Below are positions 1 to 11,578 of a stretch of 46,834 nt of DNA, piece by piece. The stretch lies in contig JADGEB010000016.1 in the NCBI GenBank assembly GCA_016744595.1, positions 1-46,834 of the forward strand, given 5' to 3'. Source of the DNA: Desulfuromusa sp. (GTDB lineage: Bacteria; Desulfobacterota; Desulfuromonadia; Desulfuromonadales; Geopsychrobacteraceae). The position numbers and the translations under genes are program-made. The notes under the pieces are model-generated. The model searched no databases. It worked only from the letters and a program-made list of their open reading frames with translations, and had not been told where the DNA came from. How positions within the stretch are numbered: position 1 is the first letter of the stretch; the number at the start of each line of letters is the position of its first letter.

Positions 1-117
1 ATCTCACGCAATTCAGACGAACCGACAAAAATTGGTGTACCGCAAGGGCTTGCTGTTTCAAATATTTTAGCTGCTATCTATCTTGGAAATATTGACAATT
101 ATTTAAAAGCATATCCG
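1..117 (+). other. Reverse-transcriptase motif fragment at the contig edge
   Basis: The frame reads IGVPQGLAVSNILAAIYL, matching the conserved RT palm motif ([IV]PQGxxxSxxLAxxYL) that normally precedes the catalytic YxDD. The Leu/Ala-Val-Ser-Asn flavour is closer to Abi/DRT-type defence RTs than to group II introns or retrons; that subclass call is inference. YxDD is missing: where RY(V/A)DD is expected the frame switches to RecF AYRRNLIDR. Hand-counted G+C is about 41% over bases 1-80 and drops below 20% just after the join. Confidence 0.6.
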
Positions 118-804
118 GCATACAGAAGAAATTTAATTGATAGATCTATATTCTATATAAATACCGAATATATTAATATATTTAAAAAGTATGTAAAATG
201 TTTAAAACAAAGAAATATTTTCTTAAAATCAGAAAGCAAAGAATATGATATATGGAAAGACCAATTAATTGAATATGCTTATTTAATTATAGTAGAAAGA
301 TTAAATTATATAGCAAAAATAAATGATTATTTAAATAACTTATGTAAAAAAAATAAAATAGATGAAAATTATTCAATACAATATGTAAAATATAACGAAG
401 GTAAAATAAAACATGATTTATTTAATAAATTTGAAAAATATAAATATAAAGAAAAAAAGTATGGATATACACTTGTTGGACCGCATATAGATGATTTTAT
501 TTTTTCTATAAATGAAAAAGGTATGAATAAATTTTCTTCTGAAGGGCAGAAAAGATCTTTTCTGTTGAGTTATAAGCAGGTTCAACTTGAAATTTATAAA
601 GATAAATATGGTTTTTATCCTATTTTATTACTTGATGATATAGGTAGTGAGCTTGATTCTTCAAGAAAAAAAAATATTTTTGATAAAATATTAGAAAAAT
701 CAGGGCAAGTTTTTATAACAACAATGGATATTTCAGATATTGATTTAAATAATACAAAAGTATTTGAAGTGAATAATGGTGATTTTTCAGAATTTATTAT
801 TTGA
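1..804 (+). CDS. recF: RecF C-terminal part, 5' end replaced by an RT-like fragment (partial)
   Basis: One open frame runs from base 1 to the TGA at 802-804. From about codon 39 (YRRNLIDR) onward it is RecF, the SMC-like ATPase that loads RecA at gaps: a KQRN motif, the ABC signature region SSEGQKRSFLLSYKQ at about 529-573, and Walker B ILLLDDIGSELD at about 625-660. The N-terminal Walker A part is absent. Codons 1-38 are not RecF; they carry a reverse-transcriptase motif. The stop lies 12 nt before gyrB, the normal recF-gyrB order. Base composition is odd: hand counts of several 60-base lines give about 20% G+C, against about 40% in gyrB. The RecF identity is firm; whether the fused frame exists in the cell is not. 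Confidence 0.8.
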   Translation: MSRNSDEPTKIGVPQGLAVSNILAAIYLGNIDNYLKAYPAYRRNLIDRSIFYINTEYINIFKKYVKCLKQRNIFLKSESKEYDIWKDQLIEYAYLIIVERLNYIAKINDYLNNLCKKNKIDENYSIQYVKYNEGKIKHDLFNKFEKYKYKEKKYGYTLVGPHIDDFIFSINEKGMNKFSSEGQKRSFLLSYKQVQLEIYKDKYGFYPILLLDDIGSELDSSRKKNIFDKILEKSGQVFITTMDISDIDLNNTKVFEVNNGDFSEFII

Positions 805-3207
<2,403 letters not shown>

Positions 3208-3220
3208 CCAATAAAAAATT

Positions 3221-3245
3221 AAACTTCCATCTGGAAGTTTGGAGG
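3221..3245 (+). promoter_or_regulatory. Hairpin abutting the gyrA ribosome-binding site
   Basis: AAACTTCC (3221-3228) and GGAAGTTT (3233-3240) form a perfect 8-bp stem with an ATCT loop. The gyrA Shine-Dalgarno GGAGG starts at the very next base (3241). There is no T-run, so it is not a simple terminator. It may tune gyrA translation or mRNA processing between the two gyrase genes; that role is inference. Confidence 0.45.
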
Positions 3246-3251
3246 AACTAG

Positions 3252-5759
3252 ATGCTGTCAGAGCAGAATAAAGTCACAGTTAATATTGTCGATGAAATGC
3301 GCAAGTCCTATATGGACTACGCTATGAGTGTTATTGTTGGACGGGCATTACCCGATGTTCGCGATGGGCTTAAACCCGTTCACCGGCGCATTTTGTTTGC
3401 TATGCACGATCTCAATAATGATTTCAATAAGCCTTATAAAAAATCAGCTCGTGTCGTTGGTGATGTTATCGGTAAATATCACCCTCATGGTGATTCCGCC
3501 GTGTACGATTCTATCGTCCGTATGGCGCAGGATTTTTCTATGCGCCACCCTTTGGTTGATGGTCAGGGTAATTTTGGTTCTGTTGATGGTGATTCAGCTG
3601 CGGCTATGCGTTATACCGAAATCCGGATGGATAAGCTTGCCCATGAACTTCTAGCTGATATCGATAAAGAAACGGTTGATTTTGGTCCAAACTATGATGA
3701 TTCGTTGGAAGAGCCTCTCGTTCTTCCTTGTAAATATCCAAACCTTTTGGTGAATGGTTCGGAAGGAATTGCTGTTGGTATGGCGACCAAAATACCTCCT
3801 CATAATCTTGGTGAGGTTATTACCGGTCTGATCGCATTGATTGATGATCCACGGATCAGTATTGAGGAATTAATAGAAATAATCCCCGGACCTGATTTTC
3901 CAACTGCTGGATTTATCAACGGCAAAGAGGGTATTTCTGAGGCTTATAAAAATGGTCGTGGGATTATCCAGATGCGTGCAAGAGCTCTGGTAGAGATTGA
4001 TCGACGCAGCGGTCGGGAAGCAATTATCATTACCGAACTTCCCTATCAGGTGAACAAGGCACGTCTAATTGAGAAAATTGCTGATCTGGTTAAAAACAAG
4101 AAAATCGAAGGAATTTCTGATCTTCGTGATGAGTCTGACCGTGACGGAATGCGGGTTGTTATTGAACTGAAGCGGGATATGATCCCCGGAGTTGTTTTGA
4201 ACCAGCTCTATAAGATGACCGTTATGCAGAGTTCTTTCGGTATCATCATGTTAGCGATTGTTTCTGGTCAGCCCAAAGTTCTTAATTTACGAGAAGTTCT
4301 CGATTGCTTTGTTGATCACCGTCGAGAAATAGTTACCAGACGATGTGTTTTTGAGCTGAAAAAAGCTGAAGCACGAGCCCATATTCTTTATGGTTTAAAG
4401 CTGGCGCTCGAAAATCTGGATGAAGTTATTAAGATTATAAAGGGGAGCGCAACGCCAGCTGAGGCCAAGCAGTCTCTGATGGTGCGATTTTCTTTTTCTG
4501 AGATCCAAGCGCAAGCTATCCTTGATATGCGTTTGCATCGTTTGACCGGACTAGAGCAAGGTAAAATTCTTGAGGAGTTGGAGCAGCTTCTGGTTCAGAT
4601 CAATCGTTTGAAGGAAATTCTCGCTAGCGAAGTTGAAATACTTAATATTATCAAATTGGAATTGATTGAATTAAAGGATAAATTTTCTAACCCAAGACGG
4701 ACGGAAATTCTTGATAGAAGTGCAGATTTAACCCTTGAAGATATGATAGTTGAAGAAGATATGGTCGTAACCGTGACCCATGGTGGTTATATCAAGCGAA
4801 ATGCTGTGTCGCTTTATCGGGCTCAACGGCGGGGAGGAAAGGGTAAGACAGGAATTAAACCGAAGGAAGAAGATTTTGTAGAAAATCTGTTTATTGCTTC
4901 TACCCACGCCTATGTTCTTATTTTTACCGATCTCGGAAAGGTTTATTGGCTTAAAGTACATGAAATTCCTCAGGGTGGTCGCGCTTCACGGGGGAAGGCG
5001 ATTGTAAACTTGTTACAGCTGGCACCCGAAGAAAAGGTGATGACAATTCTTCCGGTCAAGAGCTTTGAGAAGGGTCAATATATTGTTACGGCAACCGCGC
5101 GAGGGATTATCAAGAAAACTGAGCTGATGGCTTATTCCCACCCACGGGTTGGCGGGATTATTGCTTTGACGATTGATGAAGGGGACAGTCTTATTGAAGC
5201 ACGTTTGACCAACGGTGAGCGTGACCTGTTACTGGCAAGTCGTAACGGTAAGTCGATCCGTTTTCCGGAAACGGATGTTCGTTCGGTCGGTCGCCCGGCT
5301 CGTGGTGTTCGCGGGATAACACTGGATCCTGATGATGAAGTGGTTGGTTTGCAGTCGGTTACCGCGAATACGGCTTTGGCATTAGTCACAGTGACAGAAA
5401 ACGGTTATGGTAAACGAACCGATATTGGTGAATATCGAGTTCAAAGTCGAGGTGGAAAAGGTATTATTACCATCAAAACCAGTGAGCGGAATGGTTGTGT
5501 GGTTGCTATCAGAATGGTTGAAAATGAGTCTGACCTGATGTTTATCACCAATCGTGGTAAGTTGTTGCGGACCAAGGTGAAAAACATTCGTGCCATTGGA
5601 CGAAACACTCAGGGTGTGCGGATGATGGTGTTGGAAGATGGTGAACTAATTGTTTCGGTTGCCAAACTAGCAGAGAAGGATACCGCAGATGAAGTTGCAC
5701 CAGTTGAAGAAGCAACTGAGGCGGGAGTTGAAACAAGAAATCAAGACGAAGAAAACTAG
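3252..5759 (+). CDS. gyrA: DNA gyrase subunit A
   Basis: Breakage-reunion subunit of DNA gyrase. The catalytic tyrosine sits in AAAMRYTEI, residues 115-123. The quinolone-determining region reads [17 protein letters not shown], so the positions equal to E. coli Ser83 and Asp87 keep the susceptible residues. The GyrA-box QRRGGKG is near residue 525, followed by the six-bladed C-terminal wrapping domain and a short acidic tail. The length of 835 residues is normal. The start has GGAGG 6 nt upstream. The 3' end overlaps the next reading frame. Confidence 0.97.
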   Translation: MLSEQNKVTVNIVDEMRKSYMDYAMSVIVGRALPDVRDGLKPVHRRILFAMHDLNNDFNKPYKKSARVVGDVIGKYHPHGDSAVYDSIVRMAQDFSMRHPLVDGQGNFGSVDGDSAAAMRYTEIRMDKLAHELLADIDKETVDFGPNYDDSLEEPLVLPCKYPNLLVNGSEGIAVGMATKIPPHNLGEVITGLIALIDDPRISIEELIEIIPGPDFPTAGFINGKEGISEAYKNGRGIIQMRARALVEIDRRSGREAIIITELPYQVNKARLIEKIADLVKNKKIEGISDLRDESDRDGMRVVIELKRDMIPGVVLNQLYKMTVMQSSFGIIMLAIVSGQPKVLNLREVLDCFVDHRREIVTRRCVFELKKAEARAHILYGLKLALENLDEVIKIIKGSATPAEAKQSLMVRFSFSEIQAQAILDMRLHRLTGLEQGKILEELEQLLVQINRLKEILASEVEILNIIKLELIELKDKFSNPRRTEILDRSADLTLEDMIVEEDMVVTVTHGGYIKRNAVSLYRAQRRGGKGKTGIKPKEEDFVENLFIASTHAYVLIFTDLGKVYWLKVHEIPQGGRASRGKAIVNLLQLAPEEKVMTILPVKSFEKGQYIVTATARGIIKKTELMAYSHPRVGGIIALTIDEGDSLIEARLTNGERDLLLASRNGKSIRFPETDVRSVGRPARGVRGITLDPDDEVVGLQSVTANTALALVTVTENGYGKRTDIGEYRVQSRGGKGIITIKTSERNGCVVAIRMVENESDLMFITNRGKLLRTKVKNIRAIGRNTQGVRMMVLEDGELIVSVAKLAEKDTADEVAPVEEATEAGVETRNQDEEN

Positions 5760-6567
5760 TCGCAACCGCTGGTTTTTCTACCTTCTGGCTGTTTTGGTAT
5801 TAGCAGCCAGCCTGTTTCCTGTTTACCGTAAACAGCAGTTAACGGCTTCACAGCAATTGTTTTCCAAAGGGATTGAGCTGGAGAGTCAGGGGAAGTTAGC
5901 TGCTGCTGAAGAGAGTTACACGGAACTTTATCACCGCTACCCCCAAGCTGAAGAGGCTGCTGAAGTTTTATTGAGAATTGGAAAACTTTGGCAGTACGAT
6001 CATCAAGATGTGCAAGTGGCATTGCTCAATTACTTAAAACTCGAGCACGATTATCCGGAAAGCCCATTCGTGTTGCCTGCGCGTGAGGAGGCAGCGCAGA
6101 TTGTCAAGCAGACACTGCGAGATTATACTCGAGCAATAGAGTTTTATCAGCGTTTACTCGATTTAAACACGGGGACTCCAGATCAATATTATTACGAAAT
6201 AGCTGATTGTTATTTCCGTCTCAAAAACTACCCGCAAGCACGAATAGAACTGGAAACTCTTCTGGAAAACTATCCACAAAGCCCACTTGCTCCTGATGCA
6301 TTGTACAGAAAGGGTGGAATTTTTCTCCTGGAAGGTCGAGAGGAAGATGCGCGGCAGAGCTGGCAACGCTTAATCGATAAGTATCCTGAGAATAAATATC
6401 GCCTTTTAGCAGAATTCGACCTGGCAAAACTTTTAGAAGAGGAAGAACATTTACAGGAAGCCCTGCAGCGTTATCGTAACCTTAAAGGCCATTCGCAACC
6501 AGCTTTGTTGCAGGAAAAAATTGAACACTTGGAGCGACGGATTGCAGACAAGAAAGAGGCTATCTAG
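5689..6567 (+). CDS. TPR-containing membrane-anchored protein
   Basis: A 292-residue protein with a Lys/Arg-rich N terminus, one membrane segment at about residues 28-46 and then tetratricopeptide-like helical repeats ([53 protein letters not shown]). It probably stays anchored in the inner membrane with the TPRs in the periplasm. TPRs mediate protein-protein contacts; no enzyme motif is visible and the partner is unknown. The chosen ATG lies inside gyrA (71-nt overlap) with AAGGA 8 nt upstream; a TTG at 5728 with GAGG before it is an alternative that overlaps by only 32 nt. The stop codon abuts the gpsA start. Confidence 0.75.
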   Translation: MKLHQLKKQLRRELKQEIKTKKTSRNRWFFYLLAVLVLAASLFPVYRKQQLTASQQLFSKGIELESQGKLAAAEESYTELYHRYPQAEEAAEVLLRIGKLWQYDHQDVQVALLNYLKLEHDYPESPFVLPAREEAAQIVKQTLRDYTRAIEFYQRLLDLNTGTPDQYYYEIADCYFRLKNYPQARIELETLLENYPQSPLAPDALYRKGGIFLLEGREEDARQSWQRLIDKYPENKYRLLAEFDLAKLLEEEEHLQEALQRYRNLKGHSQPALLQEKIEHLERRIADKKEAI

Positions 6568-7575
6568 ATGAAGATAAATATTGCAGTTATTGGTGCTGGA
6601 AGTTGGGGAACAACTTTAGCCAATCTGTTGGCTGAAAATGGCTATCCAGTAACGCTCTGGTGTTATGAAGAAGATCTGGCCGAGCGAATCAATCAATTAA
6701 GAATTAATGATCTTTACCTGCCAGAGGTTCCACTTTCTAAAAACTTACAAGCTACATGCAATTTGGCATCTGCTGTTACAGAAAAGCAGCTCCTGCTGTT
6801 TGTGACGCCATCTCAAGTGACACGTCAAGTTTTACAGCAAGCTTTGCCAAATATATCACCACAGACACTGATTGTTTCAGCATCGAAGGGCATTGAAAAT
6901 GATAGTTTGATGTTGTTGTCTCAGGTTTTTGAGGAAATTCTACCAAATCAGATGCACCAACAACTGGGATTTCTCTCAGGTCCCTCATTTGCGAAAGAAG
7001 TGAGTTTAGGGATGCCGACAGCTGTTGTTGCAGCTGCTCGGGATACTGTTGTGGCGGGTGAAATACAAAAAATATTCAGTACCGAGAAATTTCGGGTGTA
7101 TACCCATAGTGATATTATTGGTGTTGAGCTGGGGGGAGCGATGAAGAATGTTATTGCCCTTGCAGCTGGGGTTGCAGACGGCTTGGGTTTTGGGCACAAT
7201 ACCAGAGCAGCATTAATTACACGTGGTTTGGCTGAAATGAGCAGGCTGGGAATGAAACTTGGTGGAGCAGCAGAAACATTTGCCGGATTGGCGGGGATGG
7301 GTGATTTGGTACTAACATGTACCGGGGATCTGTCACGGAACCGTAGTGTCGGGATAGAGCTGGGTCGGGGACGTAAAATTGATGATATTTTAGCAGGGAT
7401 GCAAATGGTTGCTGAGGGGGTGAAGACCACCTTGTCTGCATATCAGCTGGCCGATAAGTTGGGAGTAGAGGTTCCTATTATCGAACAGATGTATTTGCTT
7501 CTTTATCAGGATAAAGATCCACGTCAGGCTGTTATTGATTTGATGTCACGTGATTTAAAGGCAGAAGCAATTTAG
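6568..7575 (+). CDS. gpsA: Glycerol-3-phosphate dehydrogenase [NAD(P)+]
   Basis: Cytosolic enzyme that reduces dihydroxyacetone phosphate to sn-glycerol-3-phosphate for phospholipid synthesis. The Rossmann motif VIGAGSWGTTLA is at residues 7-18. Other family signatures are SASKGIE, LSGPSFAKEV, the catalytic-lysine segment GGAMKNVIALAAG, GLGFGHNTRAALITRG and GLAGMGDLVLTCTG. The length of 335 residues is typical. It starts directly after the TPR gene stop, with AGAGG upstream, so the two are probably co-transcribed with gyrA or from a promoter inside it. Confidence 0.96.
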   Translation: MKINIAVIGAGSWGTTLANLLAENGYPVTLWCYEEDLAERINQLRINDLYLPEVPLSKNLQATCNLASAVTEKQLLLFVTPSQVTRQVLQQALPNISPQTLIVSASKGIENDSLMLLSQVFEEILPNQMHQQLGFLSGPSFAKEVSLGMPTAVVAAARDTVVAGEIQKIFSTEKFRVYTHSDIIGVELGGAMKNVIALAAGVADGLGFGHNTRAALITRGLAEMSRLGMKLGGAAETFAGLAGMGDLVLTCTGDLSRNRSVGIELGRGRKIDDILAGMQMVAEGVKTTLSAYQLADKLGVEVPIIEQMYLLLYQDKDPRQAVIDLMSRDLKAEAI

Positions 7576-7584
7576 GGAGGTACC

Positions 7585-8145
7585 ATGAAACGATTAATAT
7601 TGATGGTCAGCTGCTTTCTTTTTTTGGCGGGGGGTGTTTATGCTGGATCGATAGTAGAGATGAAAACCAGTCTGGGAATTATCCAGGTTGAGTTGAATGA
7701 AGTCAAAGCACCTCTAACAGTAAAAAACTTTCTTGAGTACGTCGATAGGGAATTTTATGATGGAACCATTTACCACCGTGTGATCAGAAATTTTATGATT
7801 CAGGGTGGCGGCTTTGATAAATCTGAAAATAGAAAAGTGCCTTTGGCTCCGATCAAGAATGAAGCAGATAATGGTTTGAAAAACCAAAAAGGGAGTATTT
7901 CTATGGCACGTACTGGTGTTGTAGATAGTGCAACCTGCCAATTTTTCATTAACTTGGTTGATAATAAGTCTCTAAATCATCGTGGGACATCTTCCGGAAA
8001 TTTTGGCTATGCTGTTTTTGGACAAGTTATCGCTGGGATGGACGTCGTTGAAAAGATAGGCAAGGTGAAAACGATCTCGAAAAGCTCTCTATTCAGGGAC
8101 TATCCCGAGCCACAAGTCATTATTGAGTCTATTCGCAAGCTCTGA
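7585..8145 (+). CDS. ppiA: Periplasmic cyclophilin-type peptidyl-prolyl isomerase
   Basis: Catalyses cis/trans isomerisation of X-Pro bonds. A signal peptide is visible (basic start, hydrophobic core, VYA/G cleavage near residue 20), placing it in the periplasm. The core shows YHRVIRNFMIQGGGF with the catalytic Arg, Phe and Gln, then CQFFINLVDN and FGYAVFGQVIAGMDVVEKIG. The human-type tryptophan is absent, as usual in bacterial PpiA. The length of 186 residues is close to the E. coli 190. The gene has AGGGAGG before its ATG and lies 9 nt after gpsA. Confidence 0.93.
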   Translation: MKRLILMVSCFLFLAGGVYAGSIVEMKTSLGIIQVELNEVKAPLTVKNFLEYVDREFYDGTIYHRVIRNFMIQGGGFDKSENRKVPLAPIKNEADNGLKNQKGSISMARTGVVDSATCQFFINLVDNKSLNHRGTSSGNFGYAVFGQVIAGMDVVEKIGKVKTISKSSLFRDYPEPQVIIESIRKL

Positions 8146-8187
8146 TCAATGCTATAGGCAAAACGATTCAAGCCAAAGGAGCGAGTC

Positions 8188-8931
8188 ATGTCGACGTTCC
8201 GGATCATGAGTTATAATATCAATGGGGCTCGGAGTGCCGCTGGTGAGCTTGCGCCTGAGCTTTGTGCTGCGGTGATTCGTGCTCAGCAACCTGAACTGGT
8301 CATGTTGCAGCGGATTGGCTCTCCGATTGGAATCAGTTCTGTTGATCGTTTGGCTGATAGGGTTGGTTTGTCTGTTTATGGTCCCGATTCTGAAGGAAGT
8401 TGCCCTTTTTTATCTTGCTACCCCATCCACCATATTCAGGAACTTCAACTTGGGTTTGGTGGGCAATGTGTTCAAGCTGATCTCGAATATGAGAATGAGA
8501 GAATACATCTTTTTAATCTGACTCTTTCCTGGGATTTTCGCCAAAGACGGGAACAGGTTAAACTTCTCATGGGTGAGCAACTGCTAAATAATCCTTTTTT
8601 GCCTTGCGCAACAATTATCTGTGGTGACTTTGGTTTGCCCTTGTGGAGAGGTGGTCAGATCCCCCTTAATGAACATCTTAAACGAGCCACTTTTCCTGTC
8701 TGGCGAGCAAACTTCCCTGGGAAAGCCCCACTCTGGGGACGTGACCGGGTTTATTTTCGTGGTCCAATTAAGGCTTTGGCGGGCAATGTTGTTCTGACTG
8801 GCGAAGCTCGACAGGCGTCTACTCACTTGCCCCTGGTCCTTACTGTGGAGACAAGTGATACCCGCAAAGTGCTAAAAATCAAGAAAAGAGCTCAGATTGC
8901 TCCAAAACAAACCAACCCCATCTGTGGATAA
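8188..8931 (+). CDS. EEP-fold (endonuclease/exonuclease/phosphatase-like) protein, degenerate active site
   Basis: 247 residues with the strand order of the exonuclease III/DNase I-like superfamily: SYNINGAR near residue 8, VMLQRIG near 40, IICGDFG near 148 and STHLPLVL near 210. Several canonical metal and catalytic residues are changed: LQE is LQR, GDFN is GDFG, and SDH is STH. The family fold call is moderate; loss of phosphodiesterase activity is inferred from these substitutions. There is no signal peptide, so it is probably cytoplasmic. The ATG follows AAAGGAGCG. It lies between a cyclophilin and nth, which may hint at an old DNA-repair link. Confidence 0.6.
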   Translation: MSTFRIMSYNINGARSAAGELAPELCAAVIRAQQPELVMLQRIGSPIGISSVDRLADRVGLSVYGPDSEGSCPFLSCYPIHHIQELQLGFGGQCVQADLEYENERIHLFNLTLSWDFRQRREQVKLLMGEQLLNNPFLPCATIICGDFGLPLWRGGQIPLNEHLKRATFPVWRANFPGKAPLWGRDRVYFRGPIKALAGNVVLTGEARQASTHLPLVLTVETSDTRKVLKIKKRAQIAPKQTNPICG

Positions 8932-8980
8932 AAGTTACAGCTAGCAGCCCGATAGACTGCTAATCAAGAATGATAAATAA

Positions 8981-9622
8981 ATGAAAAAATCGGAACAAGC
9001 ATTGCGGCTATTACGTGCGCTGGAAGAGGTTTATCCTGAAGCCCACTGTGCCCTTATTTATCGAAATCCATGGCAATTGTTAGTTGCAACGATTCTTTCT
9101 GCTCAATGTACTGATAAGCGGGTTAATCTGGTTACTGCGACATTGTTTAAAGTTCTTCCGGGGCCGGTGCAAATGGCTGCCGCAAGTCAATTACAAGTTG
9201 AGGATTTGATTCATTCAACTGGTTTTTTTCGGAATAAGGCAAAGAATCTGATCCGTTGTGCTGAGCAGGTGTTGACTCTCCATCAGGGTGAGGTTCCGGC
9301 AGATCTTGAGTCTTTGGTGGCATTGAATGGTGTGGGTAGAAAAACAGCCAATGTGGTTCTGGGGAATGCTTATCAGATTCCAGGAATGGTCGTCGATACT
9401 CATGTTAAACGATTGGCTCGTCGGTTTGGTTGGACAAAGTCAGATAATCCCGTACAAATTGAAAAAGAATTAAGTCGGCTGCTACCAGCAGCTGATTGGA
9501 CTCAGTGTAGTCATACCTTAATCGCTCACGGTCGTGCCTGTTGTAAAGCCCCTACCCCAAGTTGTAGCTCCTGCCCTATTGTTGAACTTTGTCCGCGCCG
9601 AGGCGTCAATAAATCCCGCTAA
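8981..9622 (+). CDS. nth: Endonuclease III (DNA glycosylase/AP lyase)
   Basis: Base-excision-repair enzyme that removes oxidised pyrimidines and cleaves at AP sites. The helix-hairpin-helix LNGVGRKTANVVLGNA contains the catalytic Lys, and VDTHVKRLARR contains the catalytic Asp. The C-terminal [4Fe-4S] cluster ligands have canonical C-x6-C-x2-C-x5-C spacing (CKAPTPSCSSCPIVELC). The length of 213 residues matches E. coli Nth. No strong Shine-Dalgarno is visible before the ATG, so the exact start is a little uncertain. Confidence 0.95.
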   Translation: MKKSEQALRLLRALEEVYPEAHCALIYRNPWQLLVATILSAQCTDKRVNLVTATLFKVLPGPVQMAAASQLQVEDLIHSTGFFRNKAKNLIRCAEQVLTLHQGEVPADLESLVALNGVGRKTANVVLGNAYQIPGMVVDTHVKRLARRFGWTKSDNPVQIEKELSRLLPAADWTQCSHTLIAHGRACCKAPTPSCSSCPIVELCPRRGVNKSR

Positions 9623-9626
9623 AGGT

Positions 9627-9654
9627 TTGACTGGGTTTATTATATTGGTGTAAT
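9627..9654 (+). promoter_or_regulatory. Candidate sigma-70 promoter for the pseudokinase gene
   Basis: TTGACT (9627-9632) and TGTAAT (9649-9654) are separated by 16 nt in an otherwise empty 115-nt gap. This gives a leader of roughly 75 nt before the ATG at 9738. Confidence 0.35.
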
Positions 9655-9737
9655 GTTGGGTTTGTGAGATTGGTCTAACTATTTTTTTGATGGAAGAGGC
9701 TGTTAATCTGCAAACTACTAAGTTTTAGGGATACATC

Positions 9738-11483
9738 ATGTTGGATCTGGGGCAACAGATTAGTGTTTATAAAATAAAAGAAATTTTAAGTGAAAAAGCT
9801 ACACATACTTGCTGTTTAACTAAAGATCCTTTCTTTCATAGTTCTGTGTTGTTAAAAATTTATCCGGTCAATTTTTTAAAGAACGAACAGCAACGTAAAT
9901 ATTTTGAAACACAGCTAGAAAAAGTACTTCTTCTTGAGCATTCATCGATAGCACCAATATTTGATTCAGGGTTTGAGGGGGAATATTTTTACTACACAAC
10001 AAACTACAATTATAGCGATCCGTTGCTTGCACAGACGAAGAAAGGGTTGTCGAGTGAGAAGGCTCTGAAGATTGTGCGGGAACTTGGTAGCGCACTGAAA
10101 TACGCTGTCGAGCGTGGGTTAAGGTTCGATGGTTTAGTGATAGATGATATTTATTTTGGCGATGACGATAAGGTTGTTATTACAGATTTTGGTATAGAAT
10201 ATATTTTTAAATGTTTTACTGAAAATCAAGAACCTGAGTGGTCTGAAGAACTAGCACTTCGGGATTTGGGTCGATTTCAACTGCAACTGTTGCGGCCGTC
10301 GAATAAGGATAATTGGGGTCGAGAGTTCGAGATTATATCTGGAATAGAAAATCAAGAGCTGCAAAAGTTGACGGAGCGCTTTTTTGTTGAAAATCAGGAT
10401 CGCTATCAATCATTTTCAGAACTAATCGATGCTATAGATGTGGTATTGGAGCAGCCACCGGTAGAAACTCGCCCGATGGTTCAGCACAAATCGATGGCTG
10501 TCAGTTCTGATGTGGGGATAACAGATCAACAACGAGGTCAGGTTTTACCCCATGTCAGACAACTCATATCCGAGAAAAATTTATATAAGAATCTTCTCGA
10601 TGAGGCACAGCTGGATCAGAATAAAATTAAAGATCAGTTAAAAGAGGCTCTGTTGAAACTGGATCAATTTACACAACCTCAACTTACCGCCCCGGAGAAC
10701 CGGACATCGATAAATCGGAACAAGGTTGCAGCATGGATTTTTGTGGGGTTCGCTTTCGGTGTTATATTTACAGGCAGCTATGGTTATTCATTACAACAGA
10801 AAAAAATTCAACGACTAGCGCAGGGGACTATTGTTGAAAAGCAGATCGATAAGGTACAAACAGAGGTCACGATATTAAATGGATCAACGGGGATTGTTGA
10901 TAAATCAGCTGCGGACAAGATACCGTTATTTATAGATGAGTTGGTAAGTGAAGAAATGCATATACCTTCTATGTTGAATAATAAAAATATCCCTGTGATT
11001 GTTGAACAAGAACAGCCGTGGTTACCTTTAGGTCAAGAATTTTTTAACGCAGAGGCACTGGTTTCCGAGGTCGTTGATCAGGGAATGGAGGCCGATAAAG
11101 ACGTGCTTGCAGCAGCTGATCGAGAAGATCTTTTGAATATTCTTTTCAGTTGGGCCGATGCCTGGTCTCAGCAGAATTCTGGGGTTTATTTTTCACACTA
11201 CAGTGAACAGTATCGTCCCGAGTTGGGGACAAGTCGGCAGGACTGGTTGGGGGCAAGGAGGTCACGCTTGCAGCGTCCGGCATGGATCAATGTTCAGATT
11301 GAGAATATCAGAGTTCGGCAGTTGGCGGTCAATCGTGCTCAGATTAAGTTTATGCAAGATTATCGTTCCGATTTTTACCAGGATCAGATTTGGAAATCTC
11401 TCAATCTGATTAAAGAAAATGGAATGTGGAAAATTATTACTGAAAGATCTTTGGGGCGGGTTGAAGTTGTTGCAAAAAAATAA
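9738..11483 (+). CDS. Membrane-anchored pseudokinase-like protein with NTF2/Cds6-like C-terminal domain
   Basis: 581 residues. Residues 1-235 resemble a Ser/Thr kinase fold: a VAIK-like Lys in VLLKIYP, a catalytic-loop remnant LRFDGLVIDD and ITDFGIE in place of DFG. The glycine loop is lost and the Mg-binding Asn of the catalytic loop is Asp, so catalytic activity is doubtful. A probable coiled coil (about 275-312) precedes one transmembrane helix (about 328-347). The C terminus (about 455-581, starting SWADAWSQQNSGVYF) resembles the NTF2-like domain found in Cds6-type proteins, presumably periplasmic. Likely a sensor or scaffold across the inner membrane; the function is not known. Confidence 0.6.
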   Translation: MLDLGQQISVYKIKEILSEKATHTCCLTKDPFFHSSVLLKIYPVNFLKNEQQRKYFETQLEKVLLLEHSSIAPIFDSGFEGEYFYYTTNYNYSDPLLAQTKKGLSSEKALKIVRELGSALKYAVERGLRFDGLVIDDIYFGDDDKVVITDFGIEYIFKCFTENQEPEWSEELALRDLGRFQLQLLRPSNKDNWGREFEIISGIENQELQKLTERFFVENQDRYQSFSELIDAIDVVLEQPPVETRPMVQHKSMAVSSDVGITDQQRGQVLPHVRQLISEKNLYKNLLDEAQLDQNKIKDQLKEALLKLDQFTQPQLTAPENRTSINRNKVAAWIFVGFAFGVIFTGSYGYSLQQKKIQRLAQGTIVEKQIDKVQTEVTILNGSTGIVDKSAADKIPLFIDELVSEEMHIPSMLNNKNIPVIVEQEQPWLPLGQEFFNAEALVSEVVDQGMEADKDVLAAADREDLLNILFSWADAWSQQNSGVYFSHYSEQYRPELGTSRQDWLGARRSRLQRPAWINVQIENIRVRQLAVNRAQIKFMQDYRSDFYQDQIWKSLNLIKENGMWKIITERSLGRVEVVAKK

Positions 11484-11485
11484 AT

Positions 11486-11523
11486 AAAAAGCTTCGCAAC
11501 TGGATGCTGCGAAGCTTTTTTTG
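11486..11523 (+). terminator. Rho-independent terminator, probably bidirectional
   Basis: A perfect 13-bp stem (11486-11498 with 11508-11520, core GCTTCGCA/TGCGAAGC) has a T-run on the plus strand and an A-run on the other side. It separates the convergent pseudokinase and cspA genes. Confidence 0.9.
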
Positions 11524-11546
11524 GTTTACCCTCAAAAACACTATTA

Positions 11547-11566
11547 CCGACAGTTGAAGCTGTCGG
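11547..11566 (-). terminator. Secondary hairpin downstream of cspA
   Basis: CCGACAG and CTGTCGG form a 7-bp stem about 12 nt beyond the cspA stop, followed on the minus strand by a weak T-rich stretch. It is probably a first, weaker terminator or a 3'-end stabiliser for cspA mRNA. Confidence 0.4.
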
Positions 11567-11578
11567 CAACGGTCAAAT

